From positions 1-13,789 of the forward strand of contig CAJTXY010000033.1 of assembly GCA_910583685.1 (NCBI GenBank): a DNA stretch of 13,789 nucleotides, written 5' to 3'. The notes under the pieces are model-generated. The model had not been told where the DNA came from. It saw only the letters and a list, made by a program, of their open reading frames with translations, and searched no databases. Source of the stretch: an uncultured Bacilli bacterium (GTDB lineage: Bacteria > Bacillota_I > Bacilli_A > RF39 > UBA660). Position numbers and translations under genes: made by a program. Below, piece after piece: positions 1 to 5,986 of this stretch. Every line of letters starts with the position of its first letter. Position 1 is the stretch's first letter.

Positions 1-1081
1 CTTTTACATCATTACTTTTTGTAGAATTACAAGTGATAATTTCATTATTTGTTCCTATCATAAAGATAGTTAATTCTTCTAAAACTCGCCTTAATTTAAC
101 TTCTATCTTCTCGGTATTATAATGAAGTCCATAGCCACTACAATTATGATTTTTACACCTTAAATGGTAATAAACTTTTTGCTTTCCATTTGGATATTTA
201 AAAGATTCTGATGAAGCCATAATACTACCACATATCGGGCATTTTACTAATCCTGAAAATAAATGAATAAATTCTCCATAGTTTGAATGTTTATTTTTTA
301 CTAATACATTTCTTGTAGCATTCCAAGTAACTTCATCTATAATCGGTTCACAATAGTCTTTTACTCTTAAAACATCTTTTTGCTTTCGCTTATATTTTCC
401 CTATTCAAATATACCAACATAAATAGAATTTGTAAGGATTTTATAAACTCTGTCTGCTCTCCATTTCCCACTTTTTAAATAAGCATTATTATCTTTCATA
501 ATCGTAGCAATACTTCTAGTCGAATGACCTTCTTGGCATATTTTAAATATTTCTTTAACCACTTGTGCTTCGATAGGATCTATTTCTAAATGTCCTGTAT
601 CTTTATTTCTAGTATAGCCATAAGGTGCTTTACTAGGGTGAATATGTTCTAGTGCCATTTCTTCCATTGCTCTTTTAGTTCTTGCTCCAATTTCTTTTCT
701 TTCTCTTTGCCCAAATACTAAATTCATACCGAATATCATTTCACCATTAGCAGTAGATACATCATAAGGTTCTAGTATTAATTCAATTTTGACATCGTGT
801 TCTTCACAATAATTTAAAAGCCAAAAACCATCATAGTTGTTTCTAGTTAGTCTATCTACCTTAATAGCAATTAACTTATCAACCTTTTTAGATTTAATAT
901 CTGCGAGTAATCGTTGCATTTCTGGTCGCATTAAATCTTTTCCAGAATGACCTGCATCATTATAAACATCAACAATACTATAATCGTTCTTCTCACAATA
1001 TTCTTTGATCATACGAAGTTGTGAATCAATAGAATAGCCATTATCCCTTTGGTCATCTGTACTAACTCTTACGGAACACAT
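1..1081 (-). pseudogene. large serine recombinase, interrupted by in-frame TAG, partial at left edge
   Basis: The frame encodes a site-specific recombinase of the large serine family. The first 226 residues hold the resolvase-type catalytic domain, with RVSTDDQ at the very N-terminus (nucleophile would be Ser7) and KVDRLTRNNYD, followed by the start of the recombinase domain (PYGYTRN). A TAG codon at 401-403 ends it after NSIYVGIFE. The same frame then stays open to the window edge for about 133 codons, with the expected continuation: KDYCEPIIDEVTW and a zinc ribbon (CPICGSIMAS, then RCKNHNC). The lesion is therefore one nonsense codon, plausibly TGG to TAG because Trp fits there. The start is also poor: the ATG at 1081 has no Shine-Dalgarno sequence and leaves only four residues before RVS, shorter than usual, so the 5' end may be damaged as well. 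I call it inactive, although the catalytic-domain fragment could still be made. Confidence 0.85.
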
Positions 1082-1258
1082 ATACCGTATTATTTTAAAA
1101 CATTAGATATAATCAATTTTGATTACAAAATAAATACCAATATTACTATTGGTACACAACTAAAACAAAAAAAAGTCCATATTGACAAATTAGAAGTAAC
1201 CTTATCATTAGGACTTTAAAATAGCATATTTTAAATTGAATAAATAATTGTTGAATAT

Positions 1259-1289
1259 AAAACTACTAGTCATTTTTGCTAGTAGTTTT
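1259..1289 (-). terminator. hairpin terminator after the 1288-1845 gene
   Basis: A perfect 11-bp stem, AAAACTACTAG (1259-1269) paired with CTAGTAGTTTT (1279-1289), has a 9-nt loop. It overlaps the TAA stop of the minus-strand gene, and on that strand the stem ends in TTTTATATT. This is consistent with intrinsic termination of the two-gene operon that starts at 2445, and possibly of transcripts from either side. Confidence 0.7.
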
Positions 1290-1845
1290 AAAATTCGGTT
1301 CTTATTTCAAAAATTACTATTTCCTCATTATAAATCCCAACTGGACAATCATAAATAGCAAATTCTACTATGACATCTAATAAATCGTGGTCAATAATGT
1401 ATCCATAAATCAAATCAAAACTAGGAATTGAATTTAAACACTTATCAAATATATCTGTTGAATAGTTAAAATCAGGATACTTTTCGGCCATTTTTCCAGT
1501 CAAATTTGGATTCGTTGATCCAATAAACCAAACGTCATTATTTTTGCTAATCATAATGTCGCCAATTAATACAAAATTGGACACATAATTATAAGAGCTG
1601 ACATTGATAGAAAATAAATTAAACTTTTCAATTTCCTTTAAAACATCATTTTTTAATACTTTGAAATTATTATCTTTACACCCGACTATTTCTTTACTTC
1701 TGACAGCATAAAATTTTGCGGGATACTTTTCTAAAAACTTTGATACTTCTTCTTGTTGACCTCTATAAAATATTTTTTCTGGAAAAGAATTTAATTTTTT
1801 TTGTTTTATAGTTTCAACACTTTCAATTTTATTTCTAATTTTCAT
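1288..1845 (-). CDS. hypothetical protein, partner of the nucleotidyltransferase-like gene
   Basis: A 185-aa soluble protein that I do not recognise. It has no signal peptide or membrane segment. The N-terminal 20 residues are Lys-rich and probably helical. The rest alternates hydrophobic strands with charged loops, including NDVWFIGSTNP, the acidic stretch YGYIIDHDLLDVIVEFAIYD and a C-terminal IVIFEIRTEF. The phrase EFAIYDCPVGIYNEE looks like a conserved domain end, but I cannot name the family. The ATG at 1845 lies 3 nt after the stop of the upstream gene (TAA at 1851-1849). Its weak site (GAGTGG) lies inside the end of that gene, so translation is probably coupled. The operon ends at the 1259-1289 hairpin. 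A toxin, antitoxin or nucleotidyltransferase-accessory role is possible but only inferred from the coupling. Confidence 0.8.
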   Translation of the reverse strand: MKIRNKIESVETIKQKKLNSFPEKIFYRGQQEEVSKFLEKYPAKFYAVRSKEIVGCKDNNFKVLKNDVLKEIEKFNLFSINVSSYNYVSNFVLIGDIMISKNNDVWFIGSTNPNLTGKMAEKYPDFNYSTDIFDKCLNSIPSFDLIYGYIIDHDLLDVIVEFAIYDCPVGIYNEEIVIFEIRTEF

Positions 1846-1848
1846 ATA

Positions 1849-2445
1849 TTACCACTCAACAATATTCAAATTACTAAATCTTTCTTTCCAACTTGATACT
1901 TTCTTATCATATAATTCTTTAGAATTTCCATTATGTTTTATAGGTCTAATCGTTCTACTATAAATATCACTTAACCCATATGGTGCATAAATTTTAATAT
2001 TACCATTTATCTTTGTAATTCCTATAGCATGTACAGTGGCTATCCATTTACTCATAGCATCTTCTGAATTTTTATACTGCTCAACATTTTCGCCCTGACC
2101 ATGTTCCATTTTCCATAAATGCATTCTTGCTTCATTTGAAACATCAACTTCATAATTAAAACCATTTGATTTAACATATTCATTAATAATATTATAATAT
2201 TCTAAATCTTTTTCTACACTTAAATCAGAATTATTATAATAAATAACATCTATATCTTTAATCCCAAAATTCAATTCTTTTCCATCATAATAATTCCAAA
2301 TTGTTTGAAAAACTGAACCAGCTGCAATATAAAAATTTGGTAATTTCAATTCAGTTATATAGTCTAAAACCGCCATCAAATCTTTATTTTTTTCTAGTAT
2401 CGAAATAAATGTTTCATATTGTTCACTTAAAGTTTTATAATTCAT
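1849..2445 (-). CDS. nucleotidyltransferase-like protein (PF06042/COG3575 type)
   Basis: This 198-aa protein is close to the usual size of the PF06042 family of nucleotidyltransferase-fold proteins. The helical N-terminus is followed by NFYIAAGSVFQTIWN (about 37-51), matching the family glycine-containing motif. The acidic motif IKDIDVIYY follows, in which Asp64 and Asp66 would bind metal. EVDVSNEARMHLW (about 99-111), a central SEDAMSKWIATVHAIGI segment, IYAPYGLSDIYSRTIRP and a Trp-containing C-terminus complete the family pattern. The predicted role is nucleotidyl transfer to an unknown substrate; most members have no known function. The start is well set: GGAGGA five nt before the ATG, and a TATAAT at 2487-2482 about 37 nt upstream. 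It is followed 3 nt later by the unknown 185-aa gene, so the two probably act together. Confidence 0.85.
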   Translation of the reverse strand: MNYKTLSEQYETFISILEKNKDLMAVLDYITELKLPNFYIAAGSVFQTIWNYYDGKELNFGIKDIDVIYYNNSDLSVEKDLEYYNIINEYVKSNGFNYEVDVSNEARMHLWKMEHGQGENVEQYKNSEDAMSKWIATVHAIGITKINGNIKIYAPYGLSDIYSRTIRPIKHNGNSKELYDKKVSSWKERFSNLNIVEW

Positions 2446-2481
2446 TATATTCCTCCAATTTTTTTATTTATTACTGGTACA

Positions 2482-2487
2482 ATTATA
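2482..2487 (-). promoter_or_regulatory. -10 box for the 2445-1288 operon
   Basis: A perfect TATAAT on the minus strand lies about 37 nt upstream of the nucleotidyltransferase-like ATG. No good -35 is visible at 16-18 nt, so this is a partial promoter call from position and consensus. Confidence 0.45.
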
Positions 2488-2654
2488 TCCTAAAATGTAA
2501 TTTTTTCATATATCTTGGTTATAAAAAAATAAATATGTTAGTATCTATATTTGTTAAAGTATAATTATTTATTTTTAAATTACTTTTATTTATAGTTTTT
2601 TTCAAAGATTAAATACAACATTTTTCCCGAAAAATATCAGACATTTAATCCTTA

Positions 2655-2682
2655 TTGACTATAGAAATTTGCGTGATACAAT
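2655..2682 (+). promoter_or_regulatory. sigma-A promoter with extended -10, facing the recombinase module
   Basis: TTGACT (2655-2660), a 16-nt spacer and TACAAT (2677-2682), with a TG one base before the -10 (2674-2675). Five of six bases match consensus in each box, and the TGn extension adds strength. Transcription would start near 2689 and enter a region without substantial ORFs for about 600 nt, so the product is a leader or a non-coding RNA. Confidence 0.7.
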
Positions 2683-2864
2683 ATAGTAGAATATGAAATA
2701 ATTGTATCTAATGGTGCTATTTTTAATGTAAGTAGTGCTTCTTTCATGTTCAAATTTCTATATATTCATCAGTAATTTTTCTTCAAAACTATGGCCGTAC
2801 TTATGACCATAAAATCTTCAAAATTCCCAAAATTTATGGTCCAAATTTTAGAAAATTTACATTA

Positions 2865-2895
2865 AAAAAGTGTGTACGATTGTTACACGCTTTTT
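2865..2895 (+). terminator. intrinsic terminator or attenuator inside the leader
   Basis: AAAAAGTGTGTA (2865-2876) pairs with TACACGCTTTTT (2884-2895) as a 12-bp stem with one G-U pair and a 7-nt loop CGATTGT. The 3' arm ends in five Ts. It lies about 175 nt after the predicted start site, the typical place for an attenuator. Confidence 0.55.
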
Positions 2896-3007
2896 AGAAA
2901 GTCTTTATTTATAAGGTTTTAAGAAAAGACATAAGTTAACGATTGTATAACAAATCTCTCAAATGTAAACACTTGTGTTTTCTAAAGTGCCTTATGAAAT
3001 AAGGGAA

Positions 3008-3026
3008 AACTAGCCACTGGCTAGTT
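3008..3026 (+). other. 8-bp hairpin, terminator-like
   Basis: AACTAGCC (3008-3015) and GGCTAGTT (3019-3026) form a perfect stem with loop ACT, followed by GTTTGT. The T-run is interrupted, so it may be structural and not a terminator. Confidence 0.5.
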
Positions 3027-3145
3027 GTTTGTAAACAGGTTTATCCTGCTTTTCTTTTGTTTTGATTATTTTAGAAAAAATGATATTTCTATGGCCATAA
3101 CTTCGGCCATAAATATGACTATTATTTTTCCTGTTTTTGTAATTT

Positions 3146-3171
3146 AGATAGCTATTGAGTTATCTTTTTTT
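3146..3171 (+). terminator. intrinsic terminator upstream of the SHOCT/recombinase genes
   Basis: AGATAGC (3146-3152) and GTTATCT (3159-3165) form a 7-bp stem with one G-U pair and loop TATTGA, followed by an unbroken T-run to 3171. It is the best intrinsic terminator in the leader region and would end or attenuate transcripts starting near 2689. Confidence 0.6.
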
Positions 3172-3204
3172 GTTTGTAGGGCTGTATATGATGAACAAGT
3201 GCGT

Positions 3205-3233
3205 TATAATTTCTTTAAGATACTTTAAAGAAA
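3205..3233 (+). promoter_or_regulatory. possible -10 box overlapped by a 9-bp dyad
   Basis: TATAAT at 3205-3210 lies about 80 nt upstream of the 61-aa gene. A perfect dyad, TTTCTTTAA (3210-3218) and TTAAAGAAA (3225-3233) with a 6-nt centre, begins at its last base. A repressor bound there would cover the start site. No clear -35 is seen, so promoter activity is uncertain. Confidence 0.3.
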
Positions 3234-3288
3234 GTTGGTGCGTAACTATGATATGAATTGTTTAAGAATTTAAAGGGGGTAATAATTT

Positions 3289-3474
3289 ATGCAAGAAAGA
3301 AGTGATAAAAGATTAGACTATTTAAAAACTTATGTAGTAGAAATTGCTATGCTAGAATTTATCAAAGATAATAACTTAATTGATAATAACGAATATAAAA
3401 AAATCAAAAATAAAATTGAAAACGAATATGCAAAATACAATAAATTAAACAATTCAGAATATAGTTTTGCATGA
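3289..3474 (+). CDS. small SHOCT-like protein linked to serine recombinase
   Basis: A 61-aa, highly charged, helical protein: MQERSDKRLDYLKTYVVEIA, then LEFIKDNNLIDNNEYKKIKNKI. The second half has the SHOCT-type pattern: helix, a turn carrying L(I)DNNEY, then a helix ending in Lys/Glu repeats. Small proteins of this type commonly precede recombinase genes in Firmicute mobile elements, where they may be DNA-binding accessory or directionality factors; that role is not proven. The ATG at 3289 has a strong AAAGGGGGT site 8 nt upstream. The recombinase ATG follows 48 nt after the TGA stop, so the two probably share a transcript. Confidence 0.8.
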   Translation: MQERSDKRLDYLKTYVVEIAMLEFIKDNNLIDNNEYKKIKNKIENEYAKYNKLNNSEYSFA

Positions 3475-3522
3475 ATAAAATATTTGAAATATGCTATTAT
3501 TCAACAATTAGGAAAGGAAGAA

Positions 3523-5355
3523 ATGAATAATAAAAATGTTGAAGTAATAGCACCAACTTCCAAAACAATGTGCTTAAAGAAAACTTTAGAAACAAAACTA
3601 ATCAAGGCTTGTGCTTATTGTCGTGTTAGTACAGATAACGAAGATCAGAAAACAAGTTATGACTCACAAAGAATCCATTATAAAAATATGATTGAAGAAA
3701 ATCCTGAATATGAGTTTGTAGGAATATATGCTGATGAAGGTATAACTGGTACACAGACTAAAAAAAGAGAACAATTTAATCAAATGATGAATGATGCTTT
3801 AAATGGTAAGATTGATTTGATATTAGCCAAGTCTATTTCAAGATTTGCTCGTAATACTGTTGATACTTTAAACTGTGTAAGATTATTAAGGGAACATAAT
3901 GTAGATGTTTATTTTGAAAAAGAAAATATCCATACTCTAGGATTATCCAATGAATTATTTTTAACTTTATATAGTGCTTTTGCTCAAGCAGAAAGTGAGT
4001 CTATATCAGAAAATGTGAAAGCTGGAGTAAGAATGAAAATGAAACGTGGAGAATTGGTAGGAAAGTATGCTCCATTTGGATATTTATACGACAAAGAAAA
4101 AGATGTCATTTATCCAGAGGAAAGTAAGAAAGATATTGTTACATATATTTTTGAAGAATATTCTAAAGGTGTAGGTTTTAGAACAATTGCTCTTAACTTG
4201 AATAATCTAGGAATACCTAGTCCATCTAATTTAAAATGGTGTCATGCATCAGTCAGAAGAATAATCATCAATGAAAAATATGTAGGAGATTTAAAAACAG
4301 GAAAATACTATACTGAAAATGTACTTACTCATAAAAAGAAAGTCAATTATGGAGAAAAAGAACAATACTTTACTTCTAATCATCACGAACCGATTATCTC
4401 TCGTGAACTATGGGATAAATGCCAAGAAATACTAACTATCAGAAGTAAGATAATTAAACCAGATGGTAATAAAGATAAGTTTAGTAGGAAATATCCATTT
4501 AGTAGTAAAATCTTTTGTGGAATATGCGGAGAAAGATTTATCAGACGTTCTTATAAAATTAGAAGTAATGGTAAAGAAGTTGCTTACTGGATATGTAGAA
4601 GTCATAGAAATAAGATTGAGTGTTCAAATTTGATACACTACAAACAAGAAGAATTAGAAGATATATTTGTAATTGCTTATAACAAATTATTTCAAGATAG
4701 TGATAAATACATCAACTCATTTATGAAAAAAATAAATGAAGTCATCAATGAAAATCAAGATTATAATAATCAAAAGAAGATAAAAGAAGAAATATCAAAA
4801 CTTGAAAATAAGTTATCTAATTTGATTGATTTACAACTTGAGGGCTCTATTTCAAAAGAGATATTAAATCAAAAAAATCTTGAAATTTCCAACAAGATTA
4901 AAGAGTATGAACAACAACTAAAAGATACTGAAAATATAGAATTCACTAGAAAGCAAAAGTTAGAACAAATTGATAAAATATCCAATACTTTAAAGCAATA
5001 CAAAGGTCTTACAAAATTCAATGAAGAAGTATTTAATAGTCTAGTTGATAAAATCATTATTGGTGAAAAGTTAGAAAATGGTGAAGAAGATTTTTACCAG
5101 ATTAAATTTATTCTCAAAACTGGTGAACTAATCAATGAAAACCTACCAAATGGAAAATTAGATATAGGAACAAGTTTTGGTAAATATGGTTTTACTATAA
5201 CTAAACAAGAACTAGAAGAAACAGAAGATAATGTGACTGCCTATGTATTACAACGGCACTCTTACATATACTGCACATCTCATAAAATAATCATCTCCTC
5301 ACTTGTTTCCTCACTCAAAAGCCAAAAAGTAGACCTCAATTATGAAAAAAGTTAA
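3523..5355 (+). CDS. large serine recombinase (site-specific integrase/transposase)
   Basis: A 610-aa large serine recombinase that would cut and rejoin DNA at attachment sites through a phosphoserine link. The catalytic domain (about 28-170) holds AYCRVSTDNEDQ with nucleophile Ser36, IYADEGITGT and KSISRFARNTVDTL. The recombinase domain follows (APFGYLYD, then TKGN-like NEKYVGDLKTGK), with a zinc ribbon (CGICG, then CRSHRNKIEC) and a long coiled coil (about 400-495). I chose the ATG at 3523 (GGAAAGG 5 nt upstream) and not the in-frame TTG at 3484, which has no site and adds 13 unrelated residues. At 610 aa it is long for the family. The last 40 residues (after DNVTAYVLQ) look unlike a normal recombinase end and overlap a direct repeat, so the 3' end may have been rewritten by recombination. 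It probably moves an element with one end nearby. Confidence 0.92.
   Translation: MNNKNVEVIAPTSKTMCLKKTLETKLIKACAYCRVSTDNEDQKTSYDSQRIHYKNMIEENPEYEFVGIYADEGITGTQTKKREQFNQMMNDALNGKIDLILAKSISRFARNTVDTLNCVRLLREHNVDVYFEKENIHTLGLSNELFLTLYSAFAQAESESISENVKAGVRMKMKRGELVGKYAPFGYLYDKEKDVIYPEESKKDIVTYIFEEYSKGVGFRTIALNLNNLGIPSPSNLKWCHASVRRIIINEKYVGDLKTGKYYTENVLTHKKKVNYGEKEQYFTSNHHEPIISRELWDKCQEILTIRSKIIKPDGNKDKFSRKYPFSSKIFCGICGERFIRRSYKIRSNGKEVAYWICRSHRNKIECSNLIHYKQEELEDIFVIAYNKLFQDSDKYINSFMKKINEVINENQDYNNQKKIKEEISKLENKLSNLIDLQLEGSISKEILNQKNLEISNKIKEYEQQLKDTENIEFTRKQKLEQIDKISNTLKQYKGLTKFNEEVFNSLVDKIIIGEKLENGEEDFYQIKFILKTGELINENLPNGKLDIGTSFGKYGFTITKQELEETEDNVTAYVLQRHSYIYCTSHKIIISSLVSSLKSQKVDLNYEKS
5304..5339. 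repeat. imperfect direct repeat, copy A
   Basis: It starts with TGTTTCCTCACT and continues with an A-rich stretch containing AAAAAGTA, then ACC. It matches the copy at 5446-5480 in about 29 of 35 positions with one 1-base gap. It lies inside the last codons of the recombinase gene. A shorter relative, AGTTTCCTCATTAG, is at 5387-5400. Confidence 0.55.
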
Positions 5356-5418
5356 AATTGTACGCATTTTTTTACACTTTTTCATTAGTTTCCTCATTAG
5401 AAAGTGATTTTACGAAGT

Positions 5419-5435
5419 CTAATTTGAAAAATTAG
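5419..5435. repeat. short inverted repeat between the direct repeats
   Basis: CTAATTT (5419-5425) and AAATTAG (5429-5435) are perfectly complementary around GAA. There is no T-run after it, so it is more likely a binding or recombination site, or chance in AT-rich DNA, than a terminator. Confidence 0.3.
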
Positions 5436-5445
5436 TCCTCTCATA

Positions 5446-5480
5446 TGTTTCCTCACTAAAATGGAAAAAGTAAACCCTAA
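5446..5480. repeat. imperfect direct repeat, copy B
   Basis: TGTTTCCTCACT followed by AAAAAGTA and ACC in the same spacing as copy A, 142 bp further on. It ends at the stop codon of the minus-strand small gene. The pair could be half of an attachment region or accessory binding sites for the adjacent recombinase. Confidence 0.55.
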
Positions 5481-5761
5481 ACTTTAATTTTCTTTAAAAT
5501 TTGGATAATTTCTTTAAGAGAATATTTTTGGTTATATTCTTTAATGTAAAATGGCTTGTTAGATATTTCGTTAATTTTATACTCTAGTATCGTAAGAGTT
5601 GTAGGATATATAATTATGTATTCAGTTGGTTCTATAACTTGTAGATTAGTATGTAATAAGTGTTTAACTGTTCCTTTCTTAATTTTGTAAGTGTAATCTT
5701 TAATTACATCCAAGATTTCGTTATTGGGCTTTAATGTTTCGATAGTTTTAAATTCCAACAT
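5477..5761 (-). CDS. small hypothetical protein (94 aa)
   Basis: I do not recognise this protein. It is soluble, with no signal or membrane segment. The central part, TEYIIIYPTTLTILEYKI, is strongly beta-forming, and the end, KEIIQILKKIKV, is helical and basic. The ATG at 5761 is chosen because an excellent AAGGAGGA lies 8 nt upstream; the longer frame starting at 5809 would put this site inside the coding region. It converges with the plus-strand recombinase, and its TAG stop lies at the end of direct repeat B. Upstream is the hairpin at 5811-5844, which ends transcription from the right, so it needs its own promoter. A TATAAA within TTGTATAAAAG (about 5804-5811) is the best but weak candidate. 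Being next to a recombinase, it may be an element accessory protein; this is only inference. Confidence 0.65.
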   Translation of the reverse strand: MLEFKTIETLKPNNEILDVIKDYTYKIKKGTVKHLLHTNLQVIEPTEYIIIYPTTLTILEYKINEISNKPFYIKEYNQKYSLKEIIQILKKIKV

Positions 5762-5810
5762 CAAAAAAGTCCTCCTTCCTAGAAAGAGAACTTTAAGTCT
5801 TTTATACAAA

Positions 5811-5844
5811 ATAAAAACTCACGAACTTTAATTAGTCCGTAAGT
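5811..5844 (-). terminator. orphan intrinsic terminator, probably of a lost tRNA unit
   Basis: On the minus strand ACTTACGGACT (5844-5834) pairs with AGTTCGTGAGT (5827-5817) as an 11-bp stem with two G-U pairs and a 6-nt loop, followed by TTTTAT. No gene lies between it and the next minus-strand terminator at 5957-5986, so it has no obvious transcript to end. The tRNA-like tail just upstream (5855-5865) gives one explanation. Confidence 0.65.
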
Positions 5845-5854
5845 TGTTTTCAAA

Positions 5855-5879
5855 TGGAGCGAATGGCGTAGATATCTAC
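5855..5879 (-). other. candidate attachment-site scar: tRNA-Gly 3' tail plus 12-bp palindrome
   Basis: Read on the minus strand, CATTCGCTCCA (5865-5855) is exactly what ends a bacterial tRNA-Gly gene: acceptor 3' strand, U73 and encoded CCA. It is followed by TTTG and a terminator, as after a real tRNA gene. The upstream part is not tRNA: no T-loop is present and the sequence is the perfect palindrome GTAGATATCTAC (5868-5879). A truncated 3' tail with an intact downstream terminator is the usual trace of integration into a tRNA 3' end. An 11-nt match is short, so this stays tentative. Confidence 0.35.
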
Positions 5880-5956
5880 AACTTTTTCACTTCTTAACGA
5901 TTTAATATGTAAAATATCAATCGACAATATAATTATATCATTCTATGACAAAGAAT

Positions 5957-5986
5957 AAAAGCCACTTTTATAAATTTGTGACTTTT
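5957..5986 (-). terminator. intrinsic terminator of the nuclease/ATPase operon
   Basis: On the minus strand AAAAGTCAC (5986-5978) pairs with GTGGCTTTT (5965-5957) with one G-U pair and a 12-nt loop; the 3' arm ends in four Ts. It overlaps the TAA stop of the ATPase gene. Confidence 0.6.

Larger units (their letters stand above)
2689..3171 (+). ncRNA. candidate structured leader or non-coding RNA (about 480 nt)
   Basis: This segment fills most of an 843-bp gap (2446-3288) without a gene. It runs from the 2655-2682 promoter to the terminator at 3146-3171. Visible structures, in order: ATGGCC/GACCAT (2791-2810) competing with a perfect 9-bp GACCATAAA/TTTATGGTC stem (2805-2841); a 12-bp terminator-like hairpin (2865-2895); GTCTTT/AAAGAC (2901-2930); AAACAC/GTGTTT (2967-2980); an 8-bp AACTAGCC/GGCTAGTT hairpin (3008-3026); and a 7-bp TATGGCC/GGCCATA hairpin (3090-3111). 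Two tiny ORFs near the 5' end, MVLFLM (2711-2731) and MFKFLYIHQ (2746-2775), lack clear ribosome binding sites. It could be an attenuator controlling the downstream recombinase operon, or a discrete RNA. I do not recognise a named RNA family. Confidence 0.4.

Noticed and set aside
401..403. TAG recoding in this genome as explanation of the broken recombinase
   Set aside because: Other genes here use TAG as a normal stop (the recombinase ending at 12501 and the small gene ending at 5477), so general reassignment is unlikely.
1172..1217. AAAGTCC/GGACTTT inverted repeat upstream of the broken recombinase
   Set aside because: A 7-bp match with a 32-nt loop is weak in AT-rich DNA, and no role is apparent.
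2689..3171. CRISPR array or tandem-repeat locus in the long gene-free region
   Set aside because: The repeats are two imperfect hairpins 300 bp apart and one octamer pair, without regular spacing, and no cas gene is nearby.
3484..3522. TTG start giving 13 extra residues on the intact recombinase
   Set aside because: No ribosome binding site precedes it, while GGAAAGG stands 5 nt before the ATG at 3523.
5762..5809. N-terminal extension of the small minus-strand gene to 5809
   Set aside because: It would run through the excellent AAGGAGGA that serves the ATG at 5761.
5855..5930. A complete tRNA gene on the minus strand near 5855
   Set aside because: Only the 3' tail matches; no T-loop, anticodon arm or 5' acceptor strand can be found upstream.
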